NCBI RefSeq assembly: GCF_002979555.1
Contig: NZ_PCOZ01000007.1
Span: 78,539-142,538, forward strand
Source: Pseudomonas sp. MYb60
Lineage (GTDB): Bacteria; Pseudomonadota; Gammaproteobacteria; Pseudomonadales; Pseudomonadaceae
Length of the DNA stretch: 64,000 bases
Direction of reading: 5' to 3'
Shown one piece after another: positions 30,360 to 40,429 of the stretch. Within the stretch, counting starts at the first letter, position 1; each line of letters begins with the position of its first letter. The position numbers and the translations under genes were made by a program. The notes under the pieces were generated by a model that was not told the origin of the DNA, did not search any database, and saw nothing but the letters and a program-made list of their open reading frames with translations.

Positions 30360-31337
30360 TTACTGCTCCTCAGCCTTCTTATCCCCATGGGACAGGCTAT
30401 AAACATAAGCCGCCAGCAAGTGCACCTTGTCATTGCCCTGCAACTGTTCCTGCGCCGGCATCTGGCCCTGGCGGCCGAAGCGGATGGTCTGCTGCAGTTG
30501 GGCGAAGCTCGAACCGTAGATGAAGGCACCCGGGTGGGTCAGGTCGGGCGCGCCCAGGGCCGGGGTGCCCTTGCCTTGCGGGCCGTGGCAGGCGACGCAG
30601 TAGGTGCCGAAGATCTTCTCGCCGTTGGCCACGTCAGCCTTGACGCCTTCCGGCAGCTTGCGGCCGTCGAGGTTGGTCACGACAAACGCGGCAACGTCGC
30701 TGACGCCTTGCTCCTTCAGACTCTCCAGCCAGCCCGGCATGGCGGCGTGGCGGCCCTTCATGATGGTTTCCTTGATCATCGCCGGGTCACCGCCCCAACG
30801 CCAATCGGCATCGGTCAGGTTGGGAAAGCCATAGGCGCCCTTGGCGTCGGAACCGTGGCACACCGAGCAGTTGGAGGCGAACAGGCGACCGCCCATCTTC
30901 AAGGCTTGCGGGTCCTTGGCGACTTCCTCGATGGGCATCGAGGCGAACTTGGCGAAGATCGGCCCGAACTTGGCTTCCGAGCGTGCCATTTCCTTTTCCC
31001 ATTCGTGCACGCCGGTCCAGCCGGTCTGGCCGTTGGCGAAGGGGGTTTGCTTGTCGTTGTCGAGGTAGTTGTAACCGGGCAACACGCCTTTCCAGTTGCC
31101 CAGGCCCGGGTACAGCACCAGGTAGCCGAGGGCAAAGATGATGGTGCCGACGAAGAGCATGAACCACCATTTTGGCAGCGGGTTGTCGTACTCCTCGATG
31201 CCGTCGAACGAATGCCCGACGGTCTCGTCGGTTTGCTCGGCGCGCTGGCCCTTGCGGGTCGACAGCAGCAGCCAGGTCAGGGCAAAAATGGTACCCAGAC
31301 TGAGGACTGTGACGTACAGACTCCAGAACGTAGTCAT
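30360..31337 (-). CDS. ccoP1: cbb3 cytochrome c oxidase subunit III CcoP (operon 1)
   Basis: A 325-residue diheme cytochrome c subunit. The N-terminus has two membrane segments ([20 protein letters not shown] and the [20 protein letters not shown] region). Two CxxCH heme sites follow: CSVCH and CVACH. Axial Met candidates follow each heme motif ([17 protein letters not shown]). Compared with CcoP2 it has about 14 extra residues after the second helix ([17 protein letters not shown]). It overlaps ccoQ1 as ATGA. The numbering 1 and 2 follows the P. aeruginosa order, in which the operon next to ccoG is operon 1. Confidence 0.93.
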   Translation of the reverse strand: MTTFWSLYVTVLSLGTIFALTWLLLSTRKGQRAEQTDETVGHSFDGIEEYDNPLPKWWFMLFVGTIIFALGYLVLYPGLGNWKGVLPGYNYLDNDKQTPFANGQTGWTGVHEWEKEMARSEAKFGPIFAKFASMPIEEVAKDPQALKMGGRLFASNCSVCHGSDAKGAYGFPNLTDADWRWGGDPAMIKETIMKGRHAAMPGWLESLKEQGVSDVAAFVVTNLDGRKLPEGVKADVANGEKIFGTYCVACHGPQGKGTPALGAPDLTHPGAFIYGSSFAQLQQTIRFGRQGQMPAQEQLQGNDKVHLLAAYVYSLSHGDKKAEEQ

Positions 31338-31519
31338 TCTTTGTTACTCCTAGAAGCTTGCTCGACGTGCTTGATGGCTTCGGGATCATCCGCAAAGGGC
31401 AGCAAGGTCGCGTCGTCAAACTCCGACTTGCGCTTGGGGCTGAACACCCACAACGCCAGGCCGACAAAGGCCACCATCACCACGACGGTGCCCAGGCCAC
31501 GAATCATCCCGATATCCAT
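31334..31519 (-). CDS. ccoQ1: CcoQ/FixQ small subunit of cbb3 oxidase (operon 1)
   Basis: A 61-residue single-pass membrane protein (helix about residues 8-27, [18 protein letters not shown]) with a charged C-terminal tail ([20 protein letters not shown]). It stabilises CcoP in the complex. Start chosen at [11 protein letters not shown], preceded by GGTGA; a GTG three codons earlier overlaps the ccoO1 stop and is an alternative. Its stop overlaps the ccoP1 start (ATGA). Confidence 0.88.
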   Translation of the reverse strand: MDIGMIRGLGTVVVMVAFVGLALWVFSPKRKSEFDDATLLPFADDPEAIKHVEQASRSNKE

Positions 31520-31524
31520 GAAGG

Positions 31525-32133
31525 TCACCGTTTGCTTTTGATGATGGTGCCAAGGCCTTGCAGGTAGGCCACCAATGCGTCCATTTCGGTCTTGCCCTTC
31601 ACGGCTGCGGCTGCACCGGCGATGTCTTCATCGGTGTAGGGCACGCCCAGGGTGCGCAAGACTTCCATCTTCTTCGCGGTGTCCTTGCCGTCGAGCTTGT
31701 TTTCCACGAGGAACGGGTACGCCGGCATTTTCGACTCAGGCACCACGTTGCGCGGGTTGTACAGGTGCGCGCGTTGCCAGTCATCGGAGTAACGTCCGCC
31801 GACACGGGCCAGGTCCGGGCCGGTACGCTTGGAACCCCACAGGAACGGGTGGTCCCACACGCTTTCACCGGCGACCGAGTAGTGGCCGTAGCGTTCGGTT
31901 TCGGCGCGGAACGGGCGGATCATCTGCGAGTGGCAACCCACGCAGCCGTTGGCGATGTAGACGTCGCGGCCTTCCAGCTCAAGGGCGGTGCGTGGCTTCA
32001 TGCCTTCGACCGGCTTGTTGGTCACGTCCTGGAAAAACAGCGGGACGATCTGGGTCAGGCCGCCGACGCTCACGGCGATGACCATGAAAAAGGCCAGCAG
32101 GCCGATGTTCTTCTCGACTACTTCATGCTTCAT
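31525..32133 (-). CDS. ccoO1: cbb3 cytochrome c oxidase subunit II CcoO (operon 1)
   Basis: A 202-residue monoheme cytochrome c subunit with one N-terminal membrane helix ([20 protein letters not shown]). Its heme motif is CVGCH in [17 protein letters not shown], the conserved CcoO signature. It passes electrons toward CcoN. Its ATG shares one base with the ccoN1 stop. Nearly identical to CcoO2; one difference is CVQCH in the latter. Confidence 0.94.
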   Translation of the reverse strand: MKHEVVEKNIGLLAFFMVIAVSVGGLTQIVPLFFQDVTNKPVEGMKPRTALELEGRDVYIANGCVGCHSQMIRPFRAETERYGHYSVAGESVWDHPFLWGSKRTGPDLARVGGRYSDDWQRAHLYNPRNVVPESKMPAYPFLVENKLDGKDTAKKMEVLRTLGVPYTDEDIAGAAAAVKGKTEMDALVAYLQGLGTIIKSKR

Positions 32134-33575
32134 CAGTGGGCTCCCACAACGGCGATCTTGGCGGCGGCTTCGGCTTCTGCAGGGTCCGAGGCACGCACGG
32201 TGCGCCAGACGTTGTAGGCCATGAACAGCATGCCGGCGGCAAAGAACGCACCGCCCAGGGCGCGGACGATGTAGCCCGGGTGGCTGGCTTGCAGCGCTTC
32301 GACGAAGGAGTAGGTGAGGGTGCCGTCATCGTTGATCGCACGCCACATCAGGCCCTGGGTGATGCCGTTGACCCACATCGAGGCGATGTAGAGCACGGTG
32401 CCGATGGTGGCCAGCCAGAAGTGCGTGTTGATCAGCGCGACGCTGTGCATCTGCACGCGCCCGAACAGTCGGGGGATCATGTGGTAGATCGCGCCGATTG
32501 AGATCATCGCCACCCAGCCGAGCGCGCCGGCGTGGACGTGGCCGATGGTCCAGTCGGTGTAGTGGGACAGCGAGTTGACGGTCTTGATCGCCATCATCGG
32601 CCCTTCGAAGGTCGACATGCCGTAGAACGCCAGGGACACCACGAGGAAGCGCAGGATCGGGTCGGTGCGCAATTTATGCCAGGCGCCCGACAGGGTCATC
32701 ATGCCGTTGATCATGCCGCCCCAGCTCGGGGCCAGCAGGATGATCGACATCGCCATGCCCAGCGATTGTGCCCAGTCCGGCAACGCGGTGTAGTGCAGGT
32801 GGTGCGGGCCGGCCCAGATGTACAGGGTGATCAGCGCCCAGAAGTGCACGATGGACAAACGGTACGAGTAAATAGGACGTTCGGCCTGTTTGGGCACGAA
32901 GTAGTACATCATCCCGAGAAAACCGGTGGTCAGGAAAAAACCTACCGCGTTGTGGCCGTACCACCACTGGATCATCGCATCCGTGGCCCCGGAGTAGGCC
33001 GAATACGACTTGAACAGGCTCACCGGCAGGGACGCGTGGTTGACGATGTGCAGCATCGCCGTCACCACGATAAAGGCGCCGTAGAACCAGTTGCCGACGT
33101 AGATGTGCTTGGTCTTGCGCTTGACGATGGTGCCGAAGAACACCGCGCCGTAGGACACCCACACGATGGCCAGCAAAATGGCGATGGGCCATTCCAGCTC
33201 GGCGTATTCCTTGGTGGTGGTGTAACCCAGGGGCAGGGTGACGATGGCGCCGACGATGACGGCTTGCCAGCCCCAGAAGGTGAAGGCGGCTAGGCCATCG
33301 GAGATCAGTCGCGTCTGGCAGGTTCGCTGCACGACATAGTAGGAGGTGGCAAACAGTGCACATCCGCCGAAGGCGAAGATTACCAGGTTGGTGTGCAGCG
33401 GGCGCAGGCGACCGAAGGTCGTCCAGGGCAGGTCGAAGTTCAATTCCGGCCAGACCAGTTGCGAGGCGATGAACACCCCGAGCCCCATGCCAAGGATCCC
33501 CCAGACCACCGTCATGATGGCGAACTGGCGGACTACCTTATAGTTATAAGCAGTCGGACTGATTGCTGTGCTCAT
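32133..33575 (-). CDS. ccoN1: cbb3 cytochrome c oxidase catalytic subunit I CcoN (operon 1)
   Basis: A 480-residue heme-copper oxidase subunit with about 12 membrane helices. The conserved His ligands are seen in [40 protein letters not shown] and [13 protein letters not shown]. It reduces oxygen to water with high affinity at low oxygen. Start chosen at [17 protein letters not shown], matching the family N-terminus; an upstream in-frame start would add a basic 27-residue leader. The upstream region holds an Anr-like palindrome. Confidence 0.95.
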   Translation of the reverse strand: MSTAISPTAYNYKVVRQFAIMTVVWGILGMGLGVFIASQLVWPELNFDLPWTTFGRLRPLHTNLVIFAFGGCALFATSYYVVQRTCQTRLISDGLAAFTFWGWQAVIVGAIVTLPLGYTTTKEYAELEWPIAILLAIVWVSYGAVFFGTIVKRKTKHIYVGNWFYGAFIVVTAMLHIVNHASLPVSLFKSYSAYSGATDAMIQWWYGHNAVGFFLTTGFLGMMYYFVPKQAERPIYSYRLSIVHFWALITLYIWAGPHHLHYTALPDWAQSLGMAMSIILLAPSWGGMINGMMTLSGAWHKLRTDPILRFLVVSLAFYGMSTFEGPMMAIKTVNSLSHYTDWTIGHVHAGALGWVAMISIGAIYHMIPRLFGRVQMHSVALINTHFWLATIGTVLYIASMWVNGITQGLMWRAINDDGTLTYSFVEALQASHPGYIVRALGGAFFAAGMLFMAYNVWRTVRASDPAEAEAAAKIAVVGAH

Positions 33576-33658
33576 TCTAAGGTTCCACGGTTTAGGTTTT
33601 TTTATAGTGAAAATCGGCCGCAAGTATGTAGAAAGCGAGAGGCCAATGCAACGCAACG

Positions 33659-33672
33659 CTGACCTGCGTCAA
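33659..33672 (-). promoter_or_regulatory. Anr-like box upstream of ccoN1
   Basis: On the minus strand it reads TTGACGCAGGTCAG, one base off the P. aeruginosa Anr/Dnr form TTGAC-N4-ATCAG. A TACATA hexamer at 33625-33630 could serve as -10, placing the box near -46, slightly off the ideal -41.5. Confidence 0.45.
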
Positions 33673-33862
33673 GGCGTGCCACGCCAGATTCTGCGCCCTT
33701 TCCCTGTTTAGCGTAAGGACAAAATCAGAAATCGAAAGCTGATCAAGTGGACAGGAATTTTTCGGCCCCGCAACGAACCCCGTTGCAAGCGCCGAAAGCC
33801 GCTTCGTCGTGGAGGAAAGCGTAGACCCGAATGGCAGGAGGGGAAAGGTGTGCTTTGGAGGG

Positions 33863-33887
33863 GGTGCGACAAAAAGTCGCGCCTTTT
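33863..33887 (+). terminator. Orphan plus-strand terminator-like hairpin
   Basis: GGTGCGAC-AAAAA-GTCGCGCC forms an 8-bp stem (one G-U pair), followed by TTTT on the plus strand. No plus-strand gene precedes it. Read on the minus strand the T-run is on the wrong side, so it does not obviously serve the toxin-antitoxin genes. Confidence 0.55.
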
Positions 33888-33903
33888 GCAGCGATAGGCC
33901 CGG

Positions 33904-34314
33904 TCATTGTTCCCAGGGATTGATCACGTCCACGCCACTGGATTTGAAGTCGCTGACATTGCGCGTGACGACAGTAAGCCCATGCACCAACGCCGTCGCC
34001 GCGATCAGGGCATCGCTTTCGTTGGCCTGGTCCGGTACATGCAAACGGGCGCAGCGCAACGCAACGGCGGCATCCACCGGCAGGATCCTGGCATCGAACG
34101 CCGGCATCACATGGCGCTTGAGCCAGGCGCGCAACACCTGGCCTTGCGCCGGGTCGCGCCGCTCGATGCGCAGTACCCCGGTTTCCAGTTCATTGAGGGT
34201 GATGACCGAAATGAACATGCGGGGCGCGATGACGCTCTTGGCCCAGGCGACGACGTTTTTATCCGCCTGGGGTTTGCGCAGTTCAGAAATGACGTGGGTG
34301 TCGAGCAGGTACAT
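33904..34314 (-). CDS. PIN-domain toxin (VapC/FitB type)
   Basis: A 136-residue PIN-domain ribonuclease. The acidic active-site set is D5 (MYLLDTHVISEL), E42 (TLNELETG), D101 (ESDALIAATAL) and D122 with N119 (VTRNVSDF). The LNELETG and SDALIAATA patterns match FitB-like type II toxins. It starts directly after the antitoxin stop (TGA then ATG). The pair sits between the two ccoNOQP operons, with no obvious functional link to respiration. All acidic residues are intact, so it is probably active when free. Confidence 0.9.
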   Translation of the reverse strand: MYLLDTHVISELRKPQADKNVVAWAKSVIAPRMFISVITLNELETGVLRIERRDPAQGQVLRAWLKRHVMPAFDARILPVDAAVALRCARLHVPDQANESDALIAATALVHGLTVVTRNVSDFKSSGVDVINPWEQ

Positions 34315-34569
34315 TCAAGAGAGGTCCACGGGGCGATGGGTGATCACGGCTCGTTCGGTGTCGAAGTCGATATCGGCGGCTTCCGGCATGACCAACAGGT
34401 CGACGATGTCGGCATTCAGGCCGGTGAGTGTCTGGTAATCCTCAATGCTTAGCAGTACATGGGCAGGTCTGCCACGATCGGTGATGAAAACCGGCCCTTG
34501 CCGCGTGGCTTTTTTGGCACCGCTTGTGTCTTGATTGAATTCGCGGCTGGTAATTGTCGTGATCGTCAT
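34315..34569 (-). CDS. Phd/YefM-type antitoxin
   Basis: An 84-residue antitoxin. The N-terminal Phd/YefM fold reads TITSREFNQDTSGAKKATRQ, then GPVFITDRGRPAHVLLSIEDYQ, and the acidic C-terminus (ADIVDLLVMPEAADIDFD) would bind the toxin. It is first in the pair, as usual for autoregulated type II modules. A GGGGAGTCACCCC stretch before the ATG carries the ribosome-binding site and is itself a small inverted repeat that could be part of an operator. Confidence 0.9.
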   Translation of the reverse strand: MTITTITSREFNQDTSGAKKATRQGPVFITDRGRPAHVLLSIEDYQTLTGLNADIVDLLVMPEAADIDFDTERAVITHRPVDLS

Positions 34570-34643
34570 GGGGTGACTCCCCTGGCCAGGGTGAATGTAG
34601 ATGCGTTACTACTTAGGCGCTGCACACGGCAAGCCAGCCCCAG

Positions 34644-34680
34644 AAAAAAGCCCCGCCCAGTGTTGACCGGGCGGGGCTTC
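34644..34680 (-). terminator. Terminator of ccoNOQP operon 2
   Basis: On the minus strand GCCCCGCCC and GGGCGGGGC form a 9-bp stem with a 10-nt loop, followed by six T. It lies about 20 bp past the ccoP2 stop and insulates the toxin-antitoxin pair from the cco2 operon. Confidence 0.9.
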
Positions 34681-34698
34681 AAGCGTTGCGAAGAGCGC

Positions 34699-35631
34699 TT
34701 ATTGCGCGTTCTTCGGCTCCCCATGGGACAGGCTGTACACATACGCCGCCAGCAGGTGCACTTTGTCATTGCCTTGCATGACGTCCTGAGCCGGCATCTG
34801 GCCCTGGCGACCGTGGCGGATGGTTTGCTGCAACTGCGCCAGGCTGGTGCCGTAGATGTAGCCGGCTGGCTGGGTCAGGTCTGGCGCGCCCATCATTTCC
34901 ATGCCATGGCCCTCCGGACCGTGGCAGGCCACGCATGTGGACGTGTATGAAGCTTGGCCCTTGGCCAGATCGGCAGTGCTGTCGGCTGGCAACGGCAGCT
35001 TGGCCAGTTCGTGGCGCACGTAGGCCGCCACGTTCTTCACGCCTTCATCGCCGAGTATCCCGCCCCATGCCGGCATTGCCGCGTGGCGACCGTTGAGGAT
35101 GGTGGTCTTGATGGCTTCCGCCGAACCGCCCCAGCGCCAGATGTCGTCTGCCAGGTTGGGAAAGCCGAAGGCGCCCTTGGCATCCGAGCCGTGGCACACC
35201 GCACAGTTGGAAGCAAACAGACGGCCGCCCATTTTCAGCGCCTGCGGGTCCTTGGCGACTTCTTCCACCGGCATGGCCGCGAACTTGGCGAAGATCGGCC
35301 CGAACTTGCTGTCGGCGCGGGTCATTTCCTTGTCCCACTCCTTGGCCGAGGTCCAGCCGTCCTCGTAACCCGGCAACACGCCTTTCCAGTTGCCCAGGCC
35401 CGGGTAGAGGATCAGGTAGCCGACCGCAAACACCAGGGTGCCGACGAACAGCATGAACCACCATTGGGGCAGTGGGTTGTCGTATTCCTCGATGCCGTCG
35501 AAGGCGTGGCCCATGGTCTGGTCGACGCTGCCCTTGGTTTCGCCCTTGCGGGTGCTGATCAGCAGCCAGGTCAGGCCGAACAGGCTGCCCAGGGTCAGTA
35601 CGCAGATCCATGTACTCCAGAATAGGGTCAT
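34699..35631 (-). CDS. ccoP2: cbb3 cytochrome c oxidase subunit III CcoP (operon 2)
   Basis: A 310-residue diheme cytochrome c. Heme motifs CAVCH and CVACH are each followed by Met-containing axial regions ([18 protein letters not shown]). The membrane segments and the [19 protein letters not shown] stretch match CcoP1, but the loop after the second helix is shorter ([15 protein letters not shown]). It overlaps ccoQ2 by 4 bp and ends at a strong terminator. Confidence 0.94.
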   Translation of the reverse strand: MTLFWSTWICVLTLGSLFGLTWLLISTRKGETKGSVDQTMGHAFDGIEEYDNPLPQWWFMLFVGTLVFAVGYLILYPGLGNWKGVLPGYEDGWTSAKEWDKEMTRADSKFGPIFAKFAAMPVEEVAKDPQALKMGGRLFASNCAVCHGSDAKGAFGFPNLADDIWRWGGSAEAIKTTILNGRHAAMPAWGGILGDEGVKNVAAYVRHELAKLPLPADSTADLAKGQASYTSTCVACHGPEGHGMEMMGAPDLTQPAGYIYGTSLAQLQQTIRHGRQGQMPAQDVMQGNDKVHLLAAYVYSLSHGEPKNAQ

Positions 35632-35828
35632 GGCCGATTGCTCCTTGTTGCAGGCTCTTCTTGAGCGTCGGAGGGTGAAGGTTCATCGGCGAACGGCAGC
35701 AGGCGTGCCTGCTCGAACTCCGCGTTGCGGCGGTTGTTGAACACCCACAGCGACAGGCCGATAAAGGCGATGGCGACCACCAGCGTGCCGAGGCCGCGGA
35801 TGGTGCCCGCATCGAATTCAAATCCCAT
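35628..35828 (-). CDS. ccoQ2: CcoQ/FixQ small subunit of cbb3 oxidase (operon 2)
   Basis: A 66-residue single-pass membrane protein: [20 protein letters not shown], then the rest of the helix and a tail [20 protein letters not shown] that parallels CcoQ1. It lies 3 bp after ccoO2 and overlaps the ccoP2 start. Confidence 0.9.
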   Translation of the reverse strand: MGFEFDAGTIRGLGTLVVAIAFIGLSLWVFNNRRNAEFEQARLLPFADEPSPSDAQEEPATRSNRP

Positions 35829-35831
35829 GGC

Positions 35832-36443
35832 TCACCTCTTGCTCTTGATGGCAGTGCCGAGCACTTGCAGGTAGGAAACCAGCGCGTCCATTTCGGTCTT
35901 GCCCTTCAGGCTGGCGACTGCGCCGCGGATGTCGTCGTCGGTGTAGGGCACGCCGAGGGTGCGCATCACGTTCAACTTGGTCTCGGTGTGGCGGCTGTCG
36001 ACCTGGGCCGTGACCAGCCACGGATAGGCCGGCATTTTCGACTCGGGCACCACGTTGCGCGGGTTGTACAGGTGTGCGCGGTGCCAGTCGTCCGAGTAGC
36101 GCGCGCCGACGCGGGCCAGGTCCGGCCCGGTGCGCTTGGAGCCCCACAGGAACGGGTGGTCCCACACGCTCTCGCCGGCCACCGAGTAGTGACCGTAGCG
36201 CTCGGTTTCGGCGCGGAACGGGCGGATCATCTGCGAGTGGCACTGGACGCAGCCTTCGCGGATATAGATGTCGCGGCCTTCCAGTTGCAGCGCGGTGTAG
36301 GGCTTCATGCCTTCCACTGGCTTGTTGGTCACGTCCTGGAAGAACAGCGGGACGATCTGGGTCAGGCCGCCGATGCTCACGGCGAGCACCATGAGCAGCA
36401 TCAGCAGGCCGACGTTCTTTTCAATCGTTTCGTGTTTCATCAC
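35832..36443 (-). CDS. ccoO2: cbb3 cytochrome c oxidase subunit II CcoO (operon 2)
   Basis: A 203-residue monoheme cytochrome c with an N-terminal membrane helix ([20 protein letters not shown]) and the heme site CVQCH within [17 protein letters not shown]. Sequence is close to CcoO1 throughout. It begins 7 bp after ccoN2 in the same operon. Confidence 0.94.
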
Positions 36444-36450
36444 AGACTCC

Positions 36451-37875
36451 TCAGGCCAGCTGCGCAGTGGTAGTGGCTACGACGGGCTGCGCCGAACGCA
36501 CGGTGCGCCAGGTGTTGTAAGCCATCAGGAACATGCCGCTTAGGAACACTGCACCGCCCACCAGCCGCACGATGAAGCCGGGATGGCTGGCCACCAGGGT
36601 TTCGACGAAGGAGTAGGTCAAGGTGCCGTCTTCGTTGACCGCACGCCACATCAGGCCCTGGGCGATGCCGTTGACCCACATCGAGGCGATGTAGAGCACG
36701 GTGCCGATGGTGGCCAGCCAGAAATGCGCGTTGATCAGGCCGAGGCTGTACATCTGCTCGCGACCAAAGATTTTCGGGATCATGTGGTACAGCGCGCCGA
36801 TGGAGATCATCGCCACCCAACCGAGGGCGCCGGCGTGTACGTGGCCGATGGTCCAGTCGGTGTAGTGGGAGAGGGCGTTGACGGTCTTGATCGCCATCAT
36901 CGGGCCTTCGAACGTCGACATGCCGTAAAAGGCCAGGGAGACGACGAGGAAGCGCAGGATCGGGTCGCTGCGCAACTTATGCCAGGCGCCCGAGAGCGTC
37001 ATCATGCCGTTGATCATGCCGCCCCAGCTCGGTGCCAGCAGCACCAGCGACATCACCATGCCCAACGATTGAGCCCAGTCCGGCAGTGCGGTGTAGTGCA
37101 GGTGATGAGGGCCTGCCCAGATGTACAGGGTGATCAATGCCCAGAAGTGCACGATGGACAAGCGATAGGAGTACACCGGGCGCTCGGCCTGTTTCGGCAC
37201 GAAGTAATACATCATGCCCAGAAAGCCCGCGGTGAGGAAAAAGCCTACCGCGTTATGCCCATACCACCACTGCACCATGGCATCCGTCGCACCGCCGTAG
37301 AGGGAGTAGGACTTGGTCAGGCTGACCGGGATTTCCAGGTTGTTGACGATATGCAGGATCGCCACGGTGATGATGAACGCCCCGAAAAACCAGTTGCCGA
37401 CATAGATGTGCTTGGTATTGCGCTTCATCACCGTGCCGAAGAACACGATGGCGTAGGCCACCCAGACGATGGTGATGAGGATGTCGATCGGCCATTCCAG
37501 CTCGGCGTATTCCTTGGAGCTGGTGTAGCCCAGCGGCAAGGTAATGGCGGCAAGGAGAATCACCAGCTGCCAGCCCCAGAAGCAGAACGCGGCGATTTTT
37601 GGCGCAAACAGTTGCGTCTGGCAGGTGCGTTGCACCGAGTAGAACGAGCTGGCAAACAGCGCGCAGCCCCCGAACGCGAAGATCACCGCGTTGGTGTGCA
37701 ACGGACGCAGGCGGCCGAAGCTGGTCCACGGCAAATCGAAGTTCAGGGCAGGCCAGACCAATTGGGCGGCGAGAAAAACCCCGAGCCCCATGCCGACGAT
37801 GCCCCACACCACCGTCATAATGGCGAATTGGCGGACCACCTTGTAGTTATAGGCGGTACTTAAAGTAGTGTTCAT
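36451..37875 (-). CDS. ccoN2: cbb3 cytochrome c oxidase catalytic subunit I CcoN (operon 2)
   Basis: A 474-residue heme-copper oxidase subunit, closely similar to CcoN1. Conserved His-containing segments are [42 protein letters not shown] and [13 protein letters not shown]. Start chosen at [16 protein letters not shown]; the 32-residue in-frame extension upstream has no family match. A TTGAC-N4-ATCAA box lies upstream, inside the divergent hydrolase gene. In P. aeruginosa the corresponding operon is the one strongly induced by Anr. Confidence 0.95.
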
Positions 37876-37954
37876 GGTTCCCCATCCACGGTTCAACCCA
37901 AGCGAATGCGGCACTTGGGCTGGAGTTATAGGCAGACTAAAAAGCGAGGCAAGC

Positions 37955-38641
37955 ATGGGCAAAGAGCACAAGGCCAGTATTGACGGGGATCAATGGGCGC
38001 AGCGTGTGCAGGAACGCGGCTGGCTGTGGGATGTCGCGTCGAAGGTTGCAGGACGCACGCCGGTCACGCTGATCCTGGCCCACGGCGCTGGCGCACCGAT
38101 GGACTCATCCTTCATGAACGACATGGCTGCACGCCTTGCCGGGCATGGCGTGAACGTCTTGCGCTTCGAGTTTCCCTACATGGCCCAGCGCCGGTTGGAC
38201 GGCGGCAAACGCCCACCGAACCCGGCGCCGAAACTGCTGGAGGCCTGGCGTGAGGTGTATGCCGAGGTGCGACGTCATGTCACGGGCAAGCTGGCGATTG
38301 GCGGCAAGTCCATGGGCGGGCGCATGGCCAGTTTGCTGGCCGATGATTTGGGCGCCGATGGCCTGGTGTGCCTGGGGTATCCGTTCTACGCGGTGGGCAA
38401 GCCGGAGAAACCTCGGGTCGAGCATTTGGCGGGGTTAATCACGCCGACGTTGATCGTGCAGGGCGAGCGGGATGCGCTGGGTAATCGGGCGGCGGTGGAG
38501 GGGTATGACTTGTCGCCGAGCATCGAGGTGATGTGGCTGGTGGCGGGGGATCATGACTTGAAACCGCTGAAAGCTTCAGGGTTCAGTCATGAGCAGCATT
38601 TGGAGGCTGCGGCGGTGCGGGTGGCGGCATTTTTGAATTGA
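37955..38641 (+). CDS. Alpha/beta hydrolase (dienelactone hydrolase-like, KANL3/Tex30 type)
   Basis: A 228-residue cytoplasmic alpha/beta hydrolase. The oxyanion region [16 protein letters not shown] is followed by the nucleophile elbow [11 protein letters not shown] (G-x-S-x-G as GKSMG). The acid is likely the D of [10 protein letters not shown] and the His that of [11 protein letters not shown]. The start [11 protein letters not shown] follows GAGG; in-frame starts further upstream lie in the ccoN2 promoter area. Its first codons contain the Anr box for ccoN2, so the two overlap functionally. Substrate unknown. Confidence 0.82.
   Translation: MGKEHKASIDGDQWAQRVQERGWLWDVASKVAGRTPVTLILAHGAGAPMDSSFMNDMAARLAGHGVNVLRFEFPYMAQRRLDGGKRPPNPAPKLLEAWREVYAEVRRHVTGKLAIGGKSMGGRMASLLADDLGADGLVCLGYPFYAVGKPEKPRVEHLAGLITPTLIVQGERDALGNRAAVEGYDLSPSIEVMWLVAGDHDLKPLKASGFSHEQHLEAAAVRVAAFLN
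37980..37993 (-). promoter_or_regulatory. Anr box upstream of ccoN2
   Basis: TTGACGGGGATCAA on the plus strand fits TTGA(T/C)-N4-ATCAA. It is 105-118 bp upstream of the ccoN2 ATG and lies inside the first codons of the divergent hydrolase gene. No strong -10 is seen at the ideal spacing. Confidence 0.7.
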
Positions 38642-38644
38642 CCT

Positions 38645-38745
38645 TGTAGGCGCGAGCTTGCTCGCGAAAAAACCGAGAACACTGCGGGCGTCCAGAATGC
38701 CCGCGTTAACGTTGGCGATTTTCGCGAGCAAGCTCGCTCCTACAG
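38645..38745. repeat. Inverted REP pair, CGAGCTTGCTCGCG family
   Basis: TGTAGGCGCGAGCTTGCTCG (38645 on) faces its inverse ending AGCTCGCTCCTACA (to 38745), with about 50 bp of other sequence between. It separates the convergent hydrolase and aer genes. Confidence 0.85.
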
Positions 38746-38753
38746 GGTAAGGT

Positions 38754-40319
38754 CTAGCGGTTAAAGCGTTCTACCAGCGAGTACTGGGTATTCGCTGTAT
38801 GCGTCAGCTCCTCACTCAATTGTGCCGAATTCAACGCCTGCTCCGACGTCTGATCCGCCAATAGCGCAATGGTGCTGATATTGCGGCTGATCTCTTCGGC
38901 CACCGAGCTTTGCTCTTCGGTCGCCGCCGCGATTTGCGTGGTCATGTCGGTGATATGCGCCACCGCCTCACTGATCCCCACCAACGCCTGGTCTGCTTCC
39001 ATCACCCGCGCCACGCCTTCCTCGGCCTGACGATGGCCCGCGTCCATGGTTTGCACGGCGGCGCTGGCGGTCTGTTGCAGCTTGGCGATCAGGGCGTGGA
39101 TCTGGCCGGTGGATTCGGCGGTACGTTGCGCCAGTTGACGGACTTCGTCGGCCACCACCGCAAACCCACGGCCCATTTCGCCGGCGCGGGCGGCTTCAAT
39201 GGCGGCGTTGAGGGCCAGCAGGTTGGTCTGGTCGGCAATGCCCTTGATCACATCGACCACGCCGCCAATCTCATCACTGTCCTTGGCCAGTTGGGTGACG
39301 GTCACCCCGGTTTCGCCCACTGCGACGGACAGGCGCTGGATCGCCTCGCGGGTTTCCCCGGCGATGTCGCGGCCACGACCGGTCAGGCGGTTGGCTTCCT
39401 GGGTCGCATCGGCGGTGCGCTGCACGTGGCTGGCGACTTCCTGAGTGGTGGCCGCCATCTGGTTGACCGCCGTGGCGACTTGCTCGGTTTCCACGCGCTG
39501 GCGCTCCAGGCCGCTGGAGCTGTTGTGCGCCAACGTGTTGGACTGCGCCGCCTGGTCGTTGAGGTGTTCGGCGGTGTCCTGCAGGCGTGTGAGGCACGTC
39601 TTCAGACGTGCTTCCTGGCTGAGGATCGACATCTCCAGGCGCGCCTGGGCGCCACGGCTGTCGGTGTACATCTGCGCGATCAGCGGGTCGGACGTGGTCT
39701 GCTCGGCCAGGCGCAGCAGGCGCTTGATGCCGCGCTGCTGCCAGCTCAGGCCCAGCAGGCCCAGTGGCACCGACAACAGCGCCGCCAGGGCAAAGCCCCA
39801 TTGGGAGTTGAGCGTTGCGCCGATCATGAAGCCCAGTTGGCTCACCAGGATGAACGGCAGCCAGTCCTGCAACACGGGCAACCACTTGTCGCGCTGGGGC
39901 ACGGCGGACTTGCCCTGGTTGATGCGCTGGTAGAGCGCTTCGGCACGGCGGATCTGCTCGGCGGTAGGCTTGATGCGTACCGATTCGTAGCCGACCACCT
40001 GGCTGCCTTCGAAAACCGGTGTCACGTAGGCATTGACCCAGTAGTGATCGCCCGACTTGCAGCGGTTCTTGACGATGCCCATCCATGGCAAGCCTTGCTT
40101 GAGCGTGGACCACATGTGCGCGAACACTGCCGGCGGCACGTCCGGGTGACGCACCAGGTTGTGTGGCGCACGCACCAGTTCGTCGCGGGTGAACCCACTG
40201 ATCTCGACAAAGGCGTCGTTGCAGTAAGTGATCACACCCTTGGCGTCTGTGGTTGAGATCAACCGTTGCTGAGCGGGGAAGGTACGTTCGCGCTGGGTAA
40301 CGGGTTGGTTATTACGCAT
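38754..40319 (-). CDS. aer: Aerotaxis receptor Aer (PAS-type methyl-accepting chemotaxis protein)
   Basis: A 521-residue chemoreceptor without a periplasmic domain. The N-terminal PAS domain ([20 protein letters not shown], then [14 protein letters not shown]) would bind FAD and sense redox state. A double hydrophobic segment (about 150-190) anchors it in the membrane. The C-terminal signalling hairpin is highly conserved: [20 protein letters not shown], then [15 protein letters not shown]. The length equals the P. aeruginosa Aer that I remember, whose gene lies close to ccoN2 as here. Confidence 0.9.
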   Translation of the reverse strand: MRNNQPVTQRERTFPAQQRLISTTDAKGVITYCNDAFVEISGFTRDELVRAPHNLVRHPDVPPAVFAHMWSTLKQGLPWMGIVKNRCKSGDHYWVNAYVTPVFEGSQVVGYESVRIKPTAEQIRRAEALYQRINQGKSAVPQRDKWLPVLQDWLPFILVSQLGFMIGATLNSQWGFALAALLSVPLGLLGLSWQQRGIKRLLRLAEQTTSDPLIAQMYTDSRGAQARLEMSILSQEARLKTCLTRLQDTAEHLNDQAAQSNTLAHNSSSGLERQRVETEQVATAVNQMAATTQEVASHVQRTADATQEANRLTGRGRDIAGETREAIQRLSVAVGETGVTVTQLAKDSDEIGGVVDVIKGIADQTNLLALNAAIEAARAGEMGRGFAVVADEVRQLAQRTAESTGQIHALIAKLQQTASAAVQTMDAGHRQAEEGVARVMEADQALVGISEAVAHITDMTTQIAAATEEQSSVAEEISRNISTIALLADQTSEQALNSAQLSEELTHTANTQYSLVERFNR

Positions 40320-40429
40320 GGTTGTTCAATCCGCAAGGCTTTGATGGGGTATCGGCCGTGGCGGGGGTTTATTTAACGTGTTTTTGCAACAATCAGCCGC
40401 CCGATGTTGTTCCCGGCAGGAGGGGGGGA

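Larger units (their letters stand above)
33576..33903. other. Gene-free spacer upstream of ccoN1
   Basis: A 328-bp stretch with no convincing gene. It holds the ccoN1 upstream region, with an Anr-like palindrome, and an orphan plus-strand terminator near its right end. Several GGA triplets in purine-rich contexts (for example GTGGAGGAAAG and GCAGGAGGGG) lie before that terminator on the plus strand. A small RNA there is possible, but no clear promoter is seen. Confidence 0.6.

Noticed and set aside
40341..40355. TTGAT-GGGGT-ATCGG upstream of aer as an Anr box
   Set aside because: The spacer is 5 rather than 4 bp and the right half-site is broken (ATCGG), so it does not fit the palindrome.
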